Positions 52,895 through 61,877 are shown, counted from the stretch's first letter. The stretch: 64,000 bases of DNA from Pusillimonas sp044464525 (GCF_044464525.1 NZ_JBIQLE010000009.1:61885-125884), one strand, 5' to 3'. Translations and numbers: made by a program. Notes: a model not told the origin generated them from the sequence alone.

Positions 52895-53506
52895 TTAACG
52901 CTCTATTCCGTAGCCTTCTTCGCGCACGATGCGAGGGGTGATTTCACGCGGCTCGATGGTTACCGGCTGATAGATCACCCGTTTCTGCTCGGTGTCGTAA
53001 CGCATTTCAACGTGGCCGGACAGCGGGAAGTCTTTACGGAAAGGATGGCCGATAAAGCCATAATCGGTAAGAATGCGGCGCAGATCGGGATGTCCTTCGA
53101 AGACCACGCCATATAAATCGAAGGCCTCGCGTTCGAACCAGTTCACGCTGGGCCAGACATCGACCAGGGACGCCACAACGGGAAAGTCGTCGTTGGACAC
53201 CCAGGTGCGCACGCGCAAGCGCCAGTTGTGGGTGACCGATATAAGGTGCAGCACCACAGCATAGCGCTTCGGAAACTCGGGCGTCGGCCACCCAAAAGCC
53301 GGCTGGCCCCAGGTGGAATAATCGACCGCGCACAAGTCAATGCAAGTGGCGAAGTCGAGCGCAGCCTGATCACGCAGGGTAGTACAGGCGTCGACCCACT
53401 GATCGGGGTTGATCTCGAGCGTAAGTTCGTTCAAGGCTTCTGTCAGGGCGACATCCTCGCCGAACTGTGCCCACAGGTTGGATTTCAGTGTTTCAAGCCG
53501 GGTCAT
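52895..53506 (-). CDS. nuoC: NADH-quinone oxidoreductase subunit C
   Basis: A 203-residue peripheral subunit (30-kDa family). The motif ERECYDLYG-like is seen as WFEREAFDLYGVVFEGHPDLRRILTDYGF, followed by HPFRKDFPLSGHVEMRYD. Two bases separate its stop from nuoD, so the pair is tightly coupled. Confidence 0.96.
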   Translation of the reverse strand: MTRLETLKSNLWAQFGEDVALTEALNELTLEINPDQWVDACTTLRDQAALDFATCIDLCAVDYSTWGQPAFGWPTPEFPKRYAVVLHLISVTHNWRLRVRTWVSNDDFPVVASLVDVWPSVNWFEREAFDLYGVVFEGHPDLRRILTDYGFIGHPFRKDFPLSGHVEMRYDTEQKRVIYQPVTIEPREITPRIVREEGYGIER

Positions 53507-53552
53507 AGCAAGCCGTTAGCCGTTGAGGGGAAAGATCGAATGCCGGCCATGC

Positions 53553-54029
53553 CTAGCGTGCGATCGTGTTCGTGAGGCGAATCTTGTTCTGCATCTGGAG
53601 CAGCCCATAGACCAGGGCCTCGGCCGTCGGCGGGCAGCCCGGCACGTAGACGTCGACGGGCACGATGCGGTCGCAACCCCGTACGACGGAATAAGAGTAG
53701 TGATAGTATCCGCCCCCGTTGGCACAAGAGCCCATGGAAACCACCCAGCGCGGCTCGGGCATCTGGTCGTAGACCTTGCGCAAAGCCGGCGCCATTTTAT
53801 TACACAGCGTACCGGCCACGATCATCAGGTCGGACTGACGCGGGCTGGGGCGAAAAATAATGCCAAATTGGTCAAGATCGTAGCGGGCCGCGCCCGCATG
53901 CATCATTTCGACCGCACAGCAGGCCAGACCAAATGTCATGGGCCACAACGAGCCCGTCTTGGCCCAGTTGAGGAACTTATCCGCGCTGGTCGTGATGAAA
54001 CCTTCTTTGAGAATGCCGTCAATAGCCAT
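53553..54029 (-). CDS. nuoB: NADH-quinone oxidoreductase subunit B
   Basis: A 158-residue subunit holding terminal cluster N2. Ligands are the adjacent C37-C38 (LACCAVEMM), C102 (GSCANGGG) and C132 (GCPP). I use the ATG at 54029 (MAIDGILKEG) rather than 54068. The 99-base gap to nuoA is the longest inside the operon and has a GCGGC/GCCGC inverted repeat. Confidence 0.97.
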   Translation of the reverse strand: MAIDGILKEGFITTSADKFLNWAKTGSLWPMTFGLACCAVEMMHAGAARYDLDQFGIIFRPSPRQSDLMIVAGTLCNKMAPALRKVYDQMPEPRWVVSMGSCANGGGYYHYSYSVVRGCDRIVPVDVYVPGCPPTAEALVYGLLQMQNKIRLTNTIAR

Positions 54030-54128
54030 GATTTTGCCTAAACGCTTATGCAGCGACGGGCACAGCAAACCGATGGAGCCGTGCCGAATAATTGCGATGC
54101 GGCCATAGCCGCGATGAAAGCCAGTGCG

Positions 54129-54488
54129 CTATTCCCAATCGAGCGCGCCCTTTCTCCATTCATAGATGAATCCGACGGTAAGCACCGCTAGAAACACCAT
54201 TACTGTCCAGAAGCCCACCAGGCCAAGCGTGCCGTTGGCGATGGCCCAGGGAAACAGAAAGGCGATTTCAAGATCGAAGAGAATGAACAAAATAGCGACG
54301 AGATAGTAGCGCACATCAAACTTCATGCGCGAATCGTCGAAAGCCTCGAAGCCACACTCGTAGGTGGACAGCTTTTCGTCGTCGGGACGATGCGGGCCAA
54401 GTACCCGGCCCACTATCAAAAGCGCAAAACCTATCAAAATAGCAACAATAATAAACAGCAAAACAGGAAAGTACTGTTGCAGGTTCAT
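54129..54488 (-). CDS. nuoA: NADH-quinone oxidoreductase subunit A
   Basis: A 119-residue, three-helix membrane subunit and first gene of the operon. The loop YECGFEAFDDSRMKFDVRYYLVAILFILFDLEIAFLFPWA is diagnostic. The ATG at 54488 has GGAAG upstream; a TTG two codons earlier is less likely. A TACAAT box about 45 bases upstream is a possible -10, without a clear -35. Confidence 0.96.
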   Translation of the reverse strand: MNLQQYFPVLLFIIVAILIGFALLIVGRVLGPHRPDDEKLSTYECGFEAFDDSRMKFDVRYYLVAILFILFDLEIAFLFPWAIANGTLGLVGFWTVMVFLAVLTVGFIYEWRKGALDWE

Positions 54489-54655
54489 GCCCAACTTCCA
54501 ATCACGATAAGTAAACCATAGGATTGTAGCATTTTGGGCGCACCATTACCCCCGGCCCGGTACTGGCCGACTCTTCCCCAGGGGCTACCCGATTGACGTT
54601 CGCCCAAGGGCTGAAGCCCCGTTCCAACAACTGCTTTTCAAGAAGCCGCCGGGGG

Positions 54656-54676
54656 CCTCGCAACACCGCTGCGAGG
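54656..54676 (-). terminator. Hairpin downstream of the SDR gene
   Basis: CCTCGCA (54656-54662) and TGCGAGG (54670-54676) lie one base after the SDR stop, reading on the minus strand. There is no strong T-run, so its role as terminator of livKHMGF-SDR is tentative. The rest of 54489-54655 holds the nuo promoter region and a small GGGCT/AGCCC repeat. Confidence 0.45.
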
Positions 54677-54677
54677 G

Positions 54678-55433
54678 TTATATGTGCATGCCGCCGTCGG
54701 CCATCAATACCGTTCCTGTAGTAAAACTGCTGTCATCACAGGCAAGAAACAGCACTGCACGCGCGATTTCGTCGGGTTGGCCATGACGGCCCAGCGCAAT
54801 CATGGTATCCAGCATCTTGGTGGCGTCCTGGCCCACAACCTCGGACAGCCTTTTCTCGATGTCGAGCTGGAAATTGTTGTCGATGGGCCCCGGGGCTATG
54901 ACGTTGACCCGGATTCCCCGCTGGGCGCCCTCTTTGGCGGCAACCCGCATCAAGCCGATGAGCGCATGCTTTGACGTGGCGTACGCGCAGATGCCCGGGT
55001 CGGCCGTCACGCCCACCACGCTGGAGGTGAGCACGACAGCACCGCCCGCCTGCATGACAGGCATGGCATATTTGCAGGCCAGGAAGCAGCCGCGCACATT
55101 GACCGCCATAACTTGGTCAAAGTCGTCTTCCGGGTAATCGGCAATAGGGGCGATCTGGCCGTTGACACCGGCATTGCCAAACAGAACATCGAGCCGGCCC
55201 CATTTTTCCATGGCGCGATCCACATAGCCTCGGGTGTCTTCGGCCCGGGTAACGTCGGCCACCACGATTTCGACATTATCGGCGCCAAGGGTCTGGGCAG
55301 CCGCATTCAACTGGGCCGCGTCGCGATCCACCAACACCACCCGCGCGCCCTCTTGCACGAATAGCCGCGCGGCGCTTTGCCCCAGACTGCCGGCCGCGCC
55401 CGTGACAACACATACTTTATCTTTTAGTTTCAT
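54678..55433 (-). CDS. Short-chain dehydrogenase/reductase
   Basis: A 251-residue classical SDR. The nucleotide-binding motif is TGAAGSLG (11-18), D36 after the second strand favours NAD(H), NAG is at 87-89, and the catalytic residues are S137 or S138, Y151 and K155 (YATSK). It lies 14 bases after the last gene of the third LIV-type importer and looks like the final gene of that operon, so it may oxidise or reduce the imported compound. The substrate cannot be read from sequence. Confidence 0.9.
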   Translation of the reverse strand: MKLKDKVCVVTGAAGSLGQSAARLFVQEGARVVLVDRDAAQLNAAAQTLGADNVEIVVADVTRAEDTRGYVDRAMEKWGRLDVLFGNAGVNGQIAPIADYPEDDFDQVMAVNVRGCFLACKYAMPVMQAGGAVVLTSSVVGVTADPGICAYATSKHALIGLMRVAAKEGAQRGIRVNVIAPGPIDNNFQLDIEKRLSEVVGQDATKMLDTMIALGRHGQPDEIARAVLFLACDDSSFTTGTVLMADGGMHI

Positions 55434-55447
55434 GGCGTCTCCTGGCT

Positions 55448-56209
55448 TTATTCATGCTTGGTGTTGAGCCCTGCGGCTTCACCGACAGCGGGAGACGCGG
55501 CGACCACGCCCAGATAAGCGCGCTGCACCGCCGGATCGCCGGCAAGCGCGGCAGCGGCGCCGGACCCGACGATGGTCCCGTTCTCGATCAGGTAACCGCG
55601 ATCGGCGATCGCCAGGCTTTTCTTGGCATTTTGCTCGACCAGCAGCACACTGATGCCGATCTTCCGCACCTGCTTCAAGATTTTGAACACCTCGCTGGCC
55701 ATGATGGGCGATAAGCCAAGCGAGGGCTCATCGAGCAACAGGGTATGAGGCGCGGACATAAGCGCGCGGCCAATGGCCACCATTTGCTGCTCGCCTCCGC
55801 TCATGGTGGAAACCACTTGCGAGAGCCGCTGCTCAAGCTTGGGGAACAGCATTAATACCTGCTCGAGATTCCGGCTTTCGACGCTGCGAGCGCGACGCGC
55901 ATGGGCGCCAAGCTGCAGGTTTTCGCGCACAGTAAGCTGGCCGAAAATGCCTCGGCCCTCGGGCACCAGCGCTATGCCGGCCTCGACGATCTGATGGGGC
56001 TGCAAACGCCGCAAGTCGATGCCGTCATGCTGAATGACACTGCCGGCCAGAGCCGGCACAAGGTTGGCCACGGCCTTGAGCACGGTGGACTTGCCCGCGC
56101 CGTTAGCGCCCAGCATCACCACCACCTCGCCGTCGGCAACTTCCACGTCAATGCCACGCAAGGCGTGGTGCTTGCCATACGCAACGGACAGGTTCTTGAC
56201 CTCAAGCAT
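55448..56209 (-). CDS. LivF-type ATPase of the third importer
   Basis: A 253-residue ATPase with Walker A GANGAGKST, signature MSGGEQQ, Walker B LLLDEPSLGLSP and the LivF switch VEQN. The ATG at 56209 overlaps the livG end by 8 bases; a longer reading from 56281 is inside livG. Catalytic residues are intact. Confidence 0.92.
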   Translation of the reverse strand: MLEVKNLSVAYGKHHALRGIDVEVADGEVVVMLGANGAGKSTVLKAVANLVPALAGSVIQHDGIDLRRLQPHQIVEAGIALVPEGRGIFGQLTVRENLQLGAHARRARSVESRNLEQVLMLFPKLEQRLSQVVSTMSGGEQQMVAIGRALMSAPHTLLLDEPSLGLSPIMASEVFKILKQVRKIGISVLLVEQNAKKSLAIADRGYLIENGTIVGSGAAAALAGDPAVQRAYLGVVAASPAVGEAAGLNTKHE

Positions 56210-56936
56210 CGTCGTCGTCCCCCAGGTAAGCGCGGACCACCTCGGGCTCAGCCAGGGCTTGCAGCGGTGGCGCATCGGCAATCTTGCGACCGACGTTCAT
56301 GACCACGCAGCGGTCGCAAAGCGACCGGATGGCATCCATGACGTGCTCGACCAGAATCATTGTCACGCCTTCTTCGCGCACGGAACGCAGCAGTTCAATG
56401 CCATCGATCAGCTCGGAGGGATTAAGCCCCGCCAGCCACTCGTCAAGCAGCAGCAATCGTGGCCGCAGGGCCAGCGCACGGGCCAGCTCGAGTCGCTTTT
56501 GGTTGATATAGGTAAGGTCGGCGGCCTCGACATACGCAAAGTCGGCCATGCCCACGCGCTCGAGCAATAAGGCGGCTTCGTGGTCAGCCGCCCTGCCCGC
56601 CAACGGCTCGGTGCCAAAAGCCAGGCCGGCTTTCACGTTTTCGAGCGCGTTCATCGAGCCCAGCACCCGCACCAATTGAAAAGTGCGGGCGACGCCGCGG
56701 CGCGCGATGCGATTGGGCGGCAAGCCGACGAGCTCGGTGTCGTAGAGCCGTATGCTGCCCTGATTGGGCTTAAGAGCGCCCGAAATCAAGTTCATGACGG
56801 TGGTTTTACCTGAGCCGTTGGGCCCCAGCAGGCCGACGATTTCGCCTTGTCGCACCGAAAATTCCATTTCGTTTACAGCCACCAGGCCGCCAAATCGCTT
56901 AACCAGGCCGTGGATTTGCAGTATGGGCGCGCTCAT
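56202..56936 (-). CDS. LivG-type ATPase of the third importer
   Basis: A 244-residue ATPase with Walker A GPNGSGKTT, the LivG-style signature region LTYINQKRLELARAL, Walker B LLLLDEWLAGL and switch histidine in LVEHVM. The tryptophan after the Walker B glutamate replaces the usual proline. The ATG at 56936 overlaps livM by 4 bases. Confidence 0.92.
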   Translation of the reverse strand: MSAPILQIHGLVKRFGGLVAVNEMEFSVRQGEIVGLLGPNGSGKTTVMNLISGALKPNQGSIRLYDTELVGLPPNRIARRGVARTFQLVRVLGSMNALENVKAGLAFGTEPLAGRAADHEAALLLERVGMADFAYVEAADLTYINQKRLELARALALRPRLLLLDEWLAGLNPSELIDGIELLRSVREEGVTMILVEHVMDAIRSLCDRCVVMNVGRKIADAPPLQALAEPEVVRAYLGDDDDA

Positions 56937-57892
56937 GGGGTGTCTCCGGCGGGCGGCACAGCCCGGGCCCTGTTGCCGGGCAGGCGCTTTGCCCACGAGG
57001 CCAGCAACCCCGCCACGCCCTTGGGCACCAGATAGACGATCGCCATGAAAGTAAGCCCGAGCAGCACGCTGAAGTAATTCGGAAAATTGGCGGACAAATA
57101 CTCGAACAGCAAGACCAGCGGCACTACGCCCAGCACGGGTCCGTGCAGGCGGGCGGCCCCGCCAAGCAATGCCATGATCAGCACTTGGAATGACAGCACC
57201 GAATTAAAGGCGATGGTAGGGTCGATGTACGTCCAGCGCGGCGCGACAATGGCGCCCGCCAACGCCATCAACATGGAGCTGATCGAAAACGCCGCCATCT
57301 TGGCGAAGGTGGTGCTGACGCCGGAATGTACGGCAACGGTCTCGTCGTCGCCTATCATGCGCAACGCCAGCCCTAGCCTGGAACGCTGCACGCACCAGCC
57401 GACGATGAAGACCAGGGCTGTTAGGGCGACCAATTGCCAAAGTATCTGCGCCTGGGTCAGATCAAGAAACAAATAGCGGCCCAGCGAGCCGGCCCGGTTG
57501 GTTTCATACCAAGTGACCATCTGGCGAAGCAATTCAGACAGGCCAAAGGTAAAGACGACGAAATACACCCCACGCAGCCGCAAGGTGGCCAGGCCCACCA
57601 CCAGCGACACCGCCAGGCTGATCAGCACGGCGATGACCAGCACCATGGGCCAGGAGACGGTTTCGGCCAGCACAGCCGCTGTATACGCCCCTATGCCGAA
57701 AAACGCCACAGTAGCCAGAGATATGTAATTCGTCGGGCCCGAGAACATCGCCCAAGCCGTTGCCAGGGCTGTGAACATGAGCAGATTGATTGCCATCGAG
57801 ATGGCGTAGCCGCTTCCAATGAACGGAACAGCCGCACAAAGCGCCAGTAGCGCCACACCCACGACGCCGGGCAAAAACTTGAGGGATTTCAT
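56933..57892 (-). CDS. LivM-type permease of the third importer
   Basis: A 319-residue inner-membrane permease. NYISLATVAFFGIGAYTAAVLAE, LRGVYFVVFTFGLSELLRQMV and the ATPase-contact loop MIGDDETVAVHSGVS are LivM features. The start at 57892 overlaps livH by 4 bases. A much longer in-frame reading to 58411 is antisense-free but lies inside livH and is not used. Confidence 0.92.
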   Translation of the reverse strand: MKSLKFLPGVVGVALLALCAAVPFIGSGYAISMAINLLMFTALATAWAMFSGPTNYISLATVAFFGIGAYTAAVLAETVSWPMVLVIAVLISLAVSLVVGLATLRLRGVYFVVFTFGLSELLRQMVTWYETNRAGSLGRYLFLDLTQAQILWQLVALTALVFIVGWCVQRSRLGLALRMIGDDETVAVHSGVSTTFAKMAAFSISSMLMALAGAIVAPRWTYIDPTIAFNSVLSFQVLIMALLGGAARLHGPVLGVVPLVLLFEYLSANFPNYFSVLLGLTFMAIVYLVPKGVAGLLASWAKRLPGNRARAVPPAGDTP

Positions 57893-58761
57893 GCCGACCT
57901 CCCGAACAGGCCGGTAGGCCGCACGATTAGCACCAGCATGAACAGCGCGAAGGTAACCGCCAGCGTCAGGCCCGGATCGACATAGGTGGCGACCAGGCTT
58001 TCGGCCAGGCCAAGCAACAGGCCTGCCAGCAGGCAGCCCAGCAGGTTGCCCACCCCGCCCATAATCACCACAATCAGGGCCTTCATGGTGAACACCACGC
58101 CCATGGTTGCGTTGAAGGTAAGAAACATGCTTACCAGCACGCCGCTGGCCGCGACCAGGCCGCCGCCCAGCGCAAAGGTAAGAGCCACGGTCTTTCGCAC
58201 GTCGATCGCCACCAATTGGGCCGACGCCGGCGACGCCGCCACAGCGCGGATGACCGTGCCACGCCGCGTGTAGTTGAGTAGAAGATAAAGCGCCCCGCCC
58301 AGCAACACGGCAACGCCAAGCGCCAGCAATCGGTCGGCCCCCAGCGGCGAGCCCATGACCATGAACACCGTATCCAGATAGGCATTGTTTAGGTAGGCGC
58401 CGCCAAACCACAGCAACATAATGCCTTCGACTATGAACAGCAGCCCGAAGGTGGCCAGAATACTGTCGGTCTCCAGGGCCATTTCGGTACGCGCCCGCTT
58501 GACCAGCGGGTGCAGCAGCACCTGGTAAACCAGCCAGTTCACCACAAAGGAAAGCGGCACGATGATTACGAGCCCCAGCAGCGGATTGACCGACATCGCC
58601 TTGAAGAGCCAGTATGAGCTGATGGCTGCCGCGACCAGAAACTGGCCGTAGGAAAGATTCATGATACGGGCCACGCCGTACTGCAGTGTGAGCCCCATGG
58701 CGATCAGTGCGTAGACGCCCCCGAGCGTCAATCCATTAAGCAAAGCATCGATGATCTGCAT
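57889..58761 (-). CDS. LivH-type permease of the third importer
   Basis: A 290-residue permease with LivH motifs GGVYALIAMGLTLQYGVARIMNLSYGQ, the EAA-like VAASPASAQLVAI and GGVGNLLGCLLAGLLLG. It is separated from the binding-protein gene by 177 bases that contain a strong hairpin, so transcription from the livK promoter may be attenuated here. Confidence 0.92.
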   Translation of the reverse strand: MQIIDALLNGLTLGGVYALIAMGLTLQYGVARIMNLSYGQFLVAAAISSYWLFKAMSVNPLLGLVIIVPLSFVVNWLVYQVLLHPLVKRARTEMALETDSILATFGLLFIVEGIMLLWFGGAYLNNAYLDTVFMVMGSPLGADRLLALGVAVLLGGALYLLLNYTRRGTVIRAVAASPASAQLVAIDVRKTVALTFALGGGLVAASGVLVSMFLTFNATMGVVFTMKALIVVIMGGVGNLLGCLLAGLLLGLAESLVATYVDPGLTLAVTFALFMLVLIVRPTGLFGRSA

Positions 58762-58876
58762 CTAAGTTCCAACGTTGGGGAAAGCTGTGGCAAGGCCTTG
58801 CGCATTGCCGGCGGCCCGGCGACGGAGCGCAGCGCAAGCGCCCCGCCCTGAAAACGCCTTCTGGAAATACCCGGAA

Positions 58877-58930
58877 AGTCGCGCGGCTAATCCGGCAAGA
58901 CAACCGGCTTAGCCGCCGGGCGCGACTTTT
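58877..58930. terminator. Large hairpin between the binding-protein gene and livH
   Basis: The arms around GTCGCGCGGCTAATCCGG (58878-58895) and CCGGCTTAGCCGCC...GCGCGAC (58904-58926) form a long G/C-rich stem with a small bulge. TTTT follows on the plus strand and AAAGT-flanked sequence on the other. It lies just after the minus-strand binding-protein gene. It could reduce read-through into livH, so that more binding protein than permease is made. Confidence 0.6.
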
Positions 58931-58938
58931 ACAGCGAT

Positions 58939-60150
58939 CTAATTGGCTTTCCAGGCCGGCTTGGGGAAAATGATGGGCTTGGCGCCGACAAGATCGGCAG
59001 GCTGGACAGGCTCAAGGGCATCGCCTTGCCACTGGCCGACCGAGGCTTCTTCAACCCACATGCGGTTTTGCAGTTTGACGGGACCCACGACCGTATCGAA
59101 ACTGCCGGTTTCGATTTCTTTCGCGACCGCTTCGCGGTCGATGCTGTTGGCACGCTCGATGGCCTGCTGCAATACTTGCAAGGTGGCGTAGGTTACTGCG
59201 CTACCGTTGAAGTCGGCCTCGCGGTTGAACATCTTGAGATGTCGCGCACGGTACTCGGCCGTTGCCGGCAGCTCTTTGCTGACGCCGCCCAAACCCAGCA
59301 CGCCTTCGGTGTTGGCGCCGAAACGGTCTTTGAATACCGGAAAGACCGTTCCGATAGCGGTGTAGAACACCTTGGGGTTAAAGCCCACTTTTTGCGCCTG
59401 ATCAGTAAGGGCCAGGGTGTCGGGCGGATAGCTGAACGCCAGGAAAGCTTCGGGCTCGGCGCGGCGCGCCTCATTGACGATGGTTTGCAGGTCTTGCGAA
59501 CCCAGCGGGTAGCTTTGGTCGTACACCACGTCGAACCTGGCGTTGGCCAGTTCTTCTCGAGCAGCCTTGCCCAGCTCGACCCCGAACTGGTCGGCAACGT
59601 TGACAATGGCCACTTTGCCCTGGATCTTGCCGTCGTCACGCAACCGCTTGAGCACCTCGACAATGCCGTGCGCATATTGGGTGGATGTAAGCGTAAAGAA
59701 GAACATATTGGGCCAGCGTTCGCGAAGCTGCGGAATGCGGTCGGAGATCATGGTTGTGGTCATGTGCGGATAGCCATGACGGTTGAGTATCGGGCCCACG
59801 GCCAGGTTCATTCCGGTGCCCCAGGGCGGCAGGATGAAGTCGACCTTGTCCTGGTTGACCAGGCGCTCGACAGCGCGGACGGCTTCTTCCGAACTGCTTC
59901 GGTCGTCGTACTCGATGAACTTGACTGGAACCTTCTTGCCATTGATTTCGATACCCCCGGCCGCTTCAAGCTCGGCCGCCCACATCTGGTAATTGGGCAG
60001 CACAGTGGTGCTGGCGCCGCCGGCGTAGGGTCCTGTTTTGGAGATGGCGTAGCCGATGCGGATCTCGGTTGGGTCGGCCGCATGCGCGGCTCCTGCCAGA
60101 GCCAATGCGGCGAGGCTCGTTAATACTGCTCTGAAACCAGGCAACTTCAT
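58939..60150 (-). CDS. Periplasmic substrate-binding protein of the third importer
   Basis: A 403-residue LivK/amide-type binding protein. The signal peptide ends around residue 24 (AAHA before ADPTEIRIGY), followed by the IGYAISKTGPYAGG motif. It is the first gene of livKHMGF-SDR. GAGGAG precedes the start by five bases. TATAAT on the minus strand (60276-60281) is a possible -10, without a clear -35. The ligand is unknown. Confidence 0.9.
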   Translation of the reverse strand: MKLPGFRAVLTSLAALALAGAAHAADPTEIRIGYAISKTGPYAGGASTTVLPNYQMWAAELEAAGGIEINGKKVPVKFIEYDDRSSSEEAVRAVERLVNQDKVDFILPPWGTGMNLAVGPILNRHGYPHMTTTMISDRIPQLRERWPNMFFFTLTSTQYAHGIVEVLKRLRDDGKIQGKVAIVNVADQFGVELGKAAREELANARFDVVYDQSYPLGSQDLQTIVNEARRAEPEAFLAFSYPPDTLALTDQAQKVGFNPKVFYTAIGTVFPVFKDRFGANTEGVLGLGGVSKELPATAEYRARHLKMFNREADFNGSAVTYATLQVLQQAIERANSIDREAVAKEIETGSFDTVVGPVKLQNRMWVEEASVGQWQGDALEPVQPADLVGAKPIIFPKPAWKAN

Positions 60151-60345
60151 ATTTGTCTCCTCGGGTGCGCACCTATAGAGCGCATGTTATGAGCGAACGA
60201 ACGGCGAACTGGGTGTTCGGTGCCGATACAAATTATTGGTTACGCATATAGAGTCTAATCGCTCCATTAGCATTGATTATACGGAGCCTCCCCGGTTTCG
60301 TGGAGCTCAACGACGCATTATTCGGCCTTCTTAGGGGTTTTCCCC

Positions 60346-60374
60346 AAAAAAAAACCACCCTATAAAAGAGTGGT
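60346..60374 (-). terminator. Intrinsic terminator of the first porin gene
   Basis: On the minus strand ACCAC (60374-60370) pairs with GTGGT (60358-60354), followed by a run of nine T (60354-60346). It ends the porin transcript. A second GGGG-TTTT-CCCC hairpin adjoins at 60334-60345. Other parts of 60151-60470 hold the binding-protein promoter region and a small GCATGA/TCATGC repeat. Confidence 0.75.
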
Positions 60375-60470
60375 CCGGAAATCCGTCCGGGCCTCGCATG
60401 AAAATCATGCTTCGCCCGATCGGAAACCGAAAGGCCGCAGGCCGTAGCCTGGGCCGGCTCGGAGTAGTTG

Positions 60471-61622
60471 TTAGAACTGGTGACGCATACCGACACCAAT
60501 CAGGGTCGACTTCAGGTCGTCCTGGAAGGCCACATTCTTGGCGTACGAACCCACAGCGTACACGTTGGTGCGCTTGGACAGCGGGTAGGTGTAGCCCAGG
60601 CTGTAGATGTTTTGTTTCTCGTCGTCACCGGCAGTGCCGCGAGGATCAGCCATGCCCCACGAAGCCATGACTTCGCCCGGACCGACCGGAGCGCTCAGGC
60701 CGACCGTGTACGAATTGACGCGCATGCCATCATTGACCAGCAAGGCGCCGGTGGCGTCCAGGTCAGCGAAGGTAATGCCTTGGAACCAGCCGTTGCGGGT
60801 CTGGCCATAGCCGGCGTGCAACTTGGCGACCTGGAAGTCGTAGCTTGCGCCTATGGTCCAGGACTTGACCTTCACTCCACCATCGGGGTTAGGCGTGCCG
60901 TCGGCGAACGACTCGGGCGCCTTGAACTGGTCGTAGGTGGCGGCTACGCCGATTGGACCGTTGTCGTAGCGAAGACCGGTAGTCCAGGCGCGGGTGTTGG
61001 GGTCGTCGCCTCCGCTTTGGCGGAACTGCTGCGAACCGTTGGCGTTAAAGGAATACCCGACGCCAAACTGGAAGCCCGAAAAATTGGGCGTCTGGTACAT
61101 GATCATGTTGTCGTAACGCAGGCTGGCGGCCGAGTTGAAGGTGGCGCCGGCGGCGGCTTGACCAAAATCTACGCCAAATGGGCTGGCGATGCCGGCAAAG
61201 TACTTGCTGGCGATATTGGTCTGGCGGCCAAGGTCGAGACGGCCCCAGGCATCAGACTGCAAACCGACGGTGGCTTGGCGACCGAACATGCGATTGGTGT
61301 TGCCCAGCGCCTGGCCCGAAACGCCGGTGCCCAGATCAAAGCCGCTTTCAAGCACGAACACGGCTTGCAGGCCGTTGCCCAGATCTTCAGTGCCTTTCAG
61401 CCCCCAGCGGTTGGCGGAGTTGATGCCATTGATCATGCCCGTGCGCTTGCCGTTGTAATCAACTGGCGTGCCGGTTTCATCGATGTAGCTACCTTTGAGT
61501 TGCTGGTAGCCGATACCCCCGTCGACGATACCGTAAAGGGTAACCGACGTTTCTGCGTGGGCCGCACCGACGGCAAAGCCGAACCCGGTAGCGAGCGCTG
61601 CAGCGAGCAGAGTCTTTTTCAT
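60471..61622 (-). CDS. Outer-membrane porin (tandem copy 1)
   Basis: A 383-residue trimeric general porin of the beta-proteobacterial OmpC/Omp32 type. The signal peptide ends at AHA (about residue 23), followed by ETSVTLYGIVDGGI. NRWGLKGTEDLGNGLQAVFVLE and the C-terminal phenylalanine (MRHQF) are typical of 16-stranded barrels inserted by BamA. Its leader has a hairpin over the Shine-Dalgarno site and a pentamer repeat. The start at 61622 is the MKK before the signal; a longer reading to 61757 is non-coding. Confidence 0.93.
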   Translation of the reverse strand: MKKTLLAAALATGFGFAVGAAHAETSVTLYGIVDGGIGYQQLKGSYIDETGTPVDYNGKRTGMINGINSANRWGLKGTEDLGNGLQAVFVLESGFDLGTGVSGQALGNTNRMFGRQATVGLQSDAWGRLDLGRQTNIASKYFAGIASPFGVDFGQAAAGATFNSAASLRYDNMIMYQTPNFSGFQFGVGYSFNANGSQQFRQSGGDDPNTRAWTTGLRYDNGPIGVAATYDQFKAPESFADGTPNPDGGVKVKSWTIGASYDFQVAKLHAGYGQTRNGWFQGITFADLDATGALLVNDGMRVNSYTVGLSAPVGPGEVMASWGMADPRGTAGDDEKQNIYSLGYTYPLSKRTNVYAVGSYAKNVAFQDDLKSTLIGVGMRHQF

Positions 61623-61627
61623 TTGAG

Positions 61628-61643
61628 AAATCTCCGTAGATTT
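61628..61643 (-). promoter_or_regulatory. Hairpin over the ribosome binding site of porin 1
   Basis: On the minus strand AAATCT-ACGG-AGATTT is a perfect inverted repeat whose loop and right arm contain the GGAG ribosome binding site, ending five bases before the ATG. The identical 16 bases at the same distance precede porin 2. Confidence 0.5.
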
Positions 61644-61668
61644 GATTTGATCTGATCCGATTTGATTT
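61639..61668. repeat. Six tandem GATTT-type pentamers in the porin 1 leader
   Basis: The plus strand reads GATTT, GATTT, GATCT, GATCC, GATTT, GATTT. The second porin has only one such unit at the same place (63051-63055). A pentamer array of this kind can change length by slippage. Confidence 0.6.
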
Positions 61669-61796
61669 AGCGACAGTGCAGATATGTTTCTGCTACGTGT
61701 GGTCCGCCGCCCGGGACATGACGACTGTTGCAATAAAACTTGAAACGCGTCGTTCACAAATCAAATGCTAAACCTGCTCACGGGGCTTTTAAAAGG

Positions 61797-61820
61797 AAAA
61801 CCACTCCGAGGAGTGGTTTT
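61797..61820. terminator. Palindromic terminator of the second porin gene
   Basis: AAAACCACTCC and GGAGTGGTTTT are perfect 11-base inverted repeats around GA. A and T ends make it able to act in both directions. It lies downstream of porin 2 (minus strand). Confidence 0.7.
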
Positions 61821-61854
61821 AAGTACACGAAACGTAAGCTCGTGTTGCCAACAG

Positions 61855-61877
61855 GGCTTTCCGTGTAACGGAAAGCC
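61855..61877. terminator. Second hairpin downstream of porin 2
   Basis: GGCTTTCCG (61855-61863) and CGGAAAGCC (61869-61877) are perfect nine-base inverted repeats with a TGTAA loop, between the porin 2 stop and the palindrome at 61797. It has no T-run and may protect the 3' end of the transcript. Confidence 0.45.

Noticed and set aside
56933..58411. A longer version of the third livM, extended to 58411
   Set aside because: The extra 173 codons are out-of-frame livH sequence. The conserved N-terminal helix starts at 57892, which overlaps the livH stop in a normal coupling junction.
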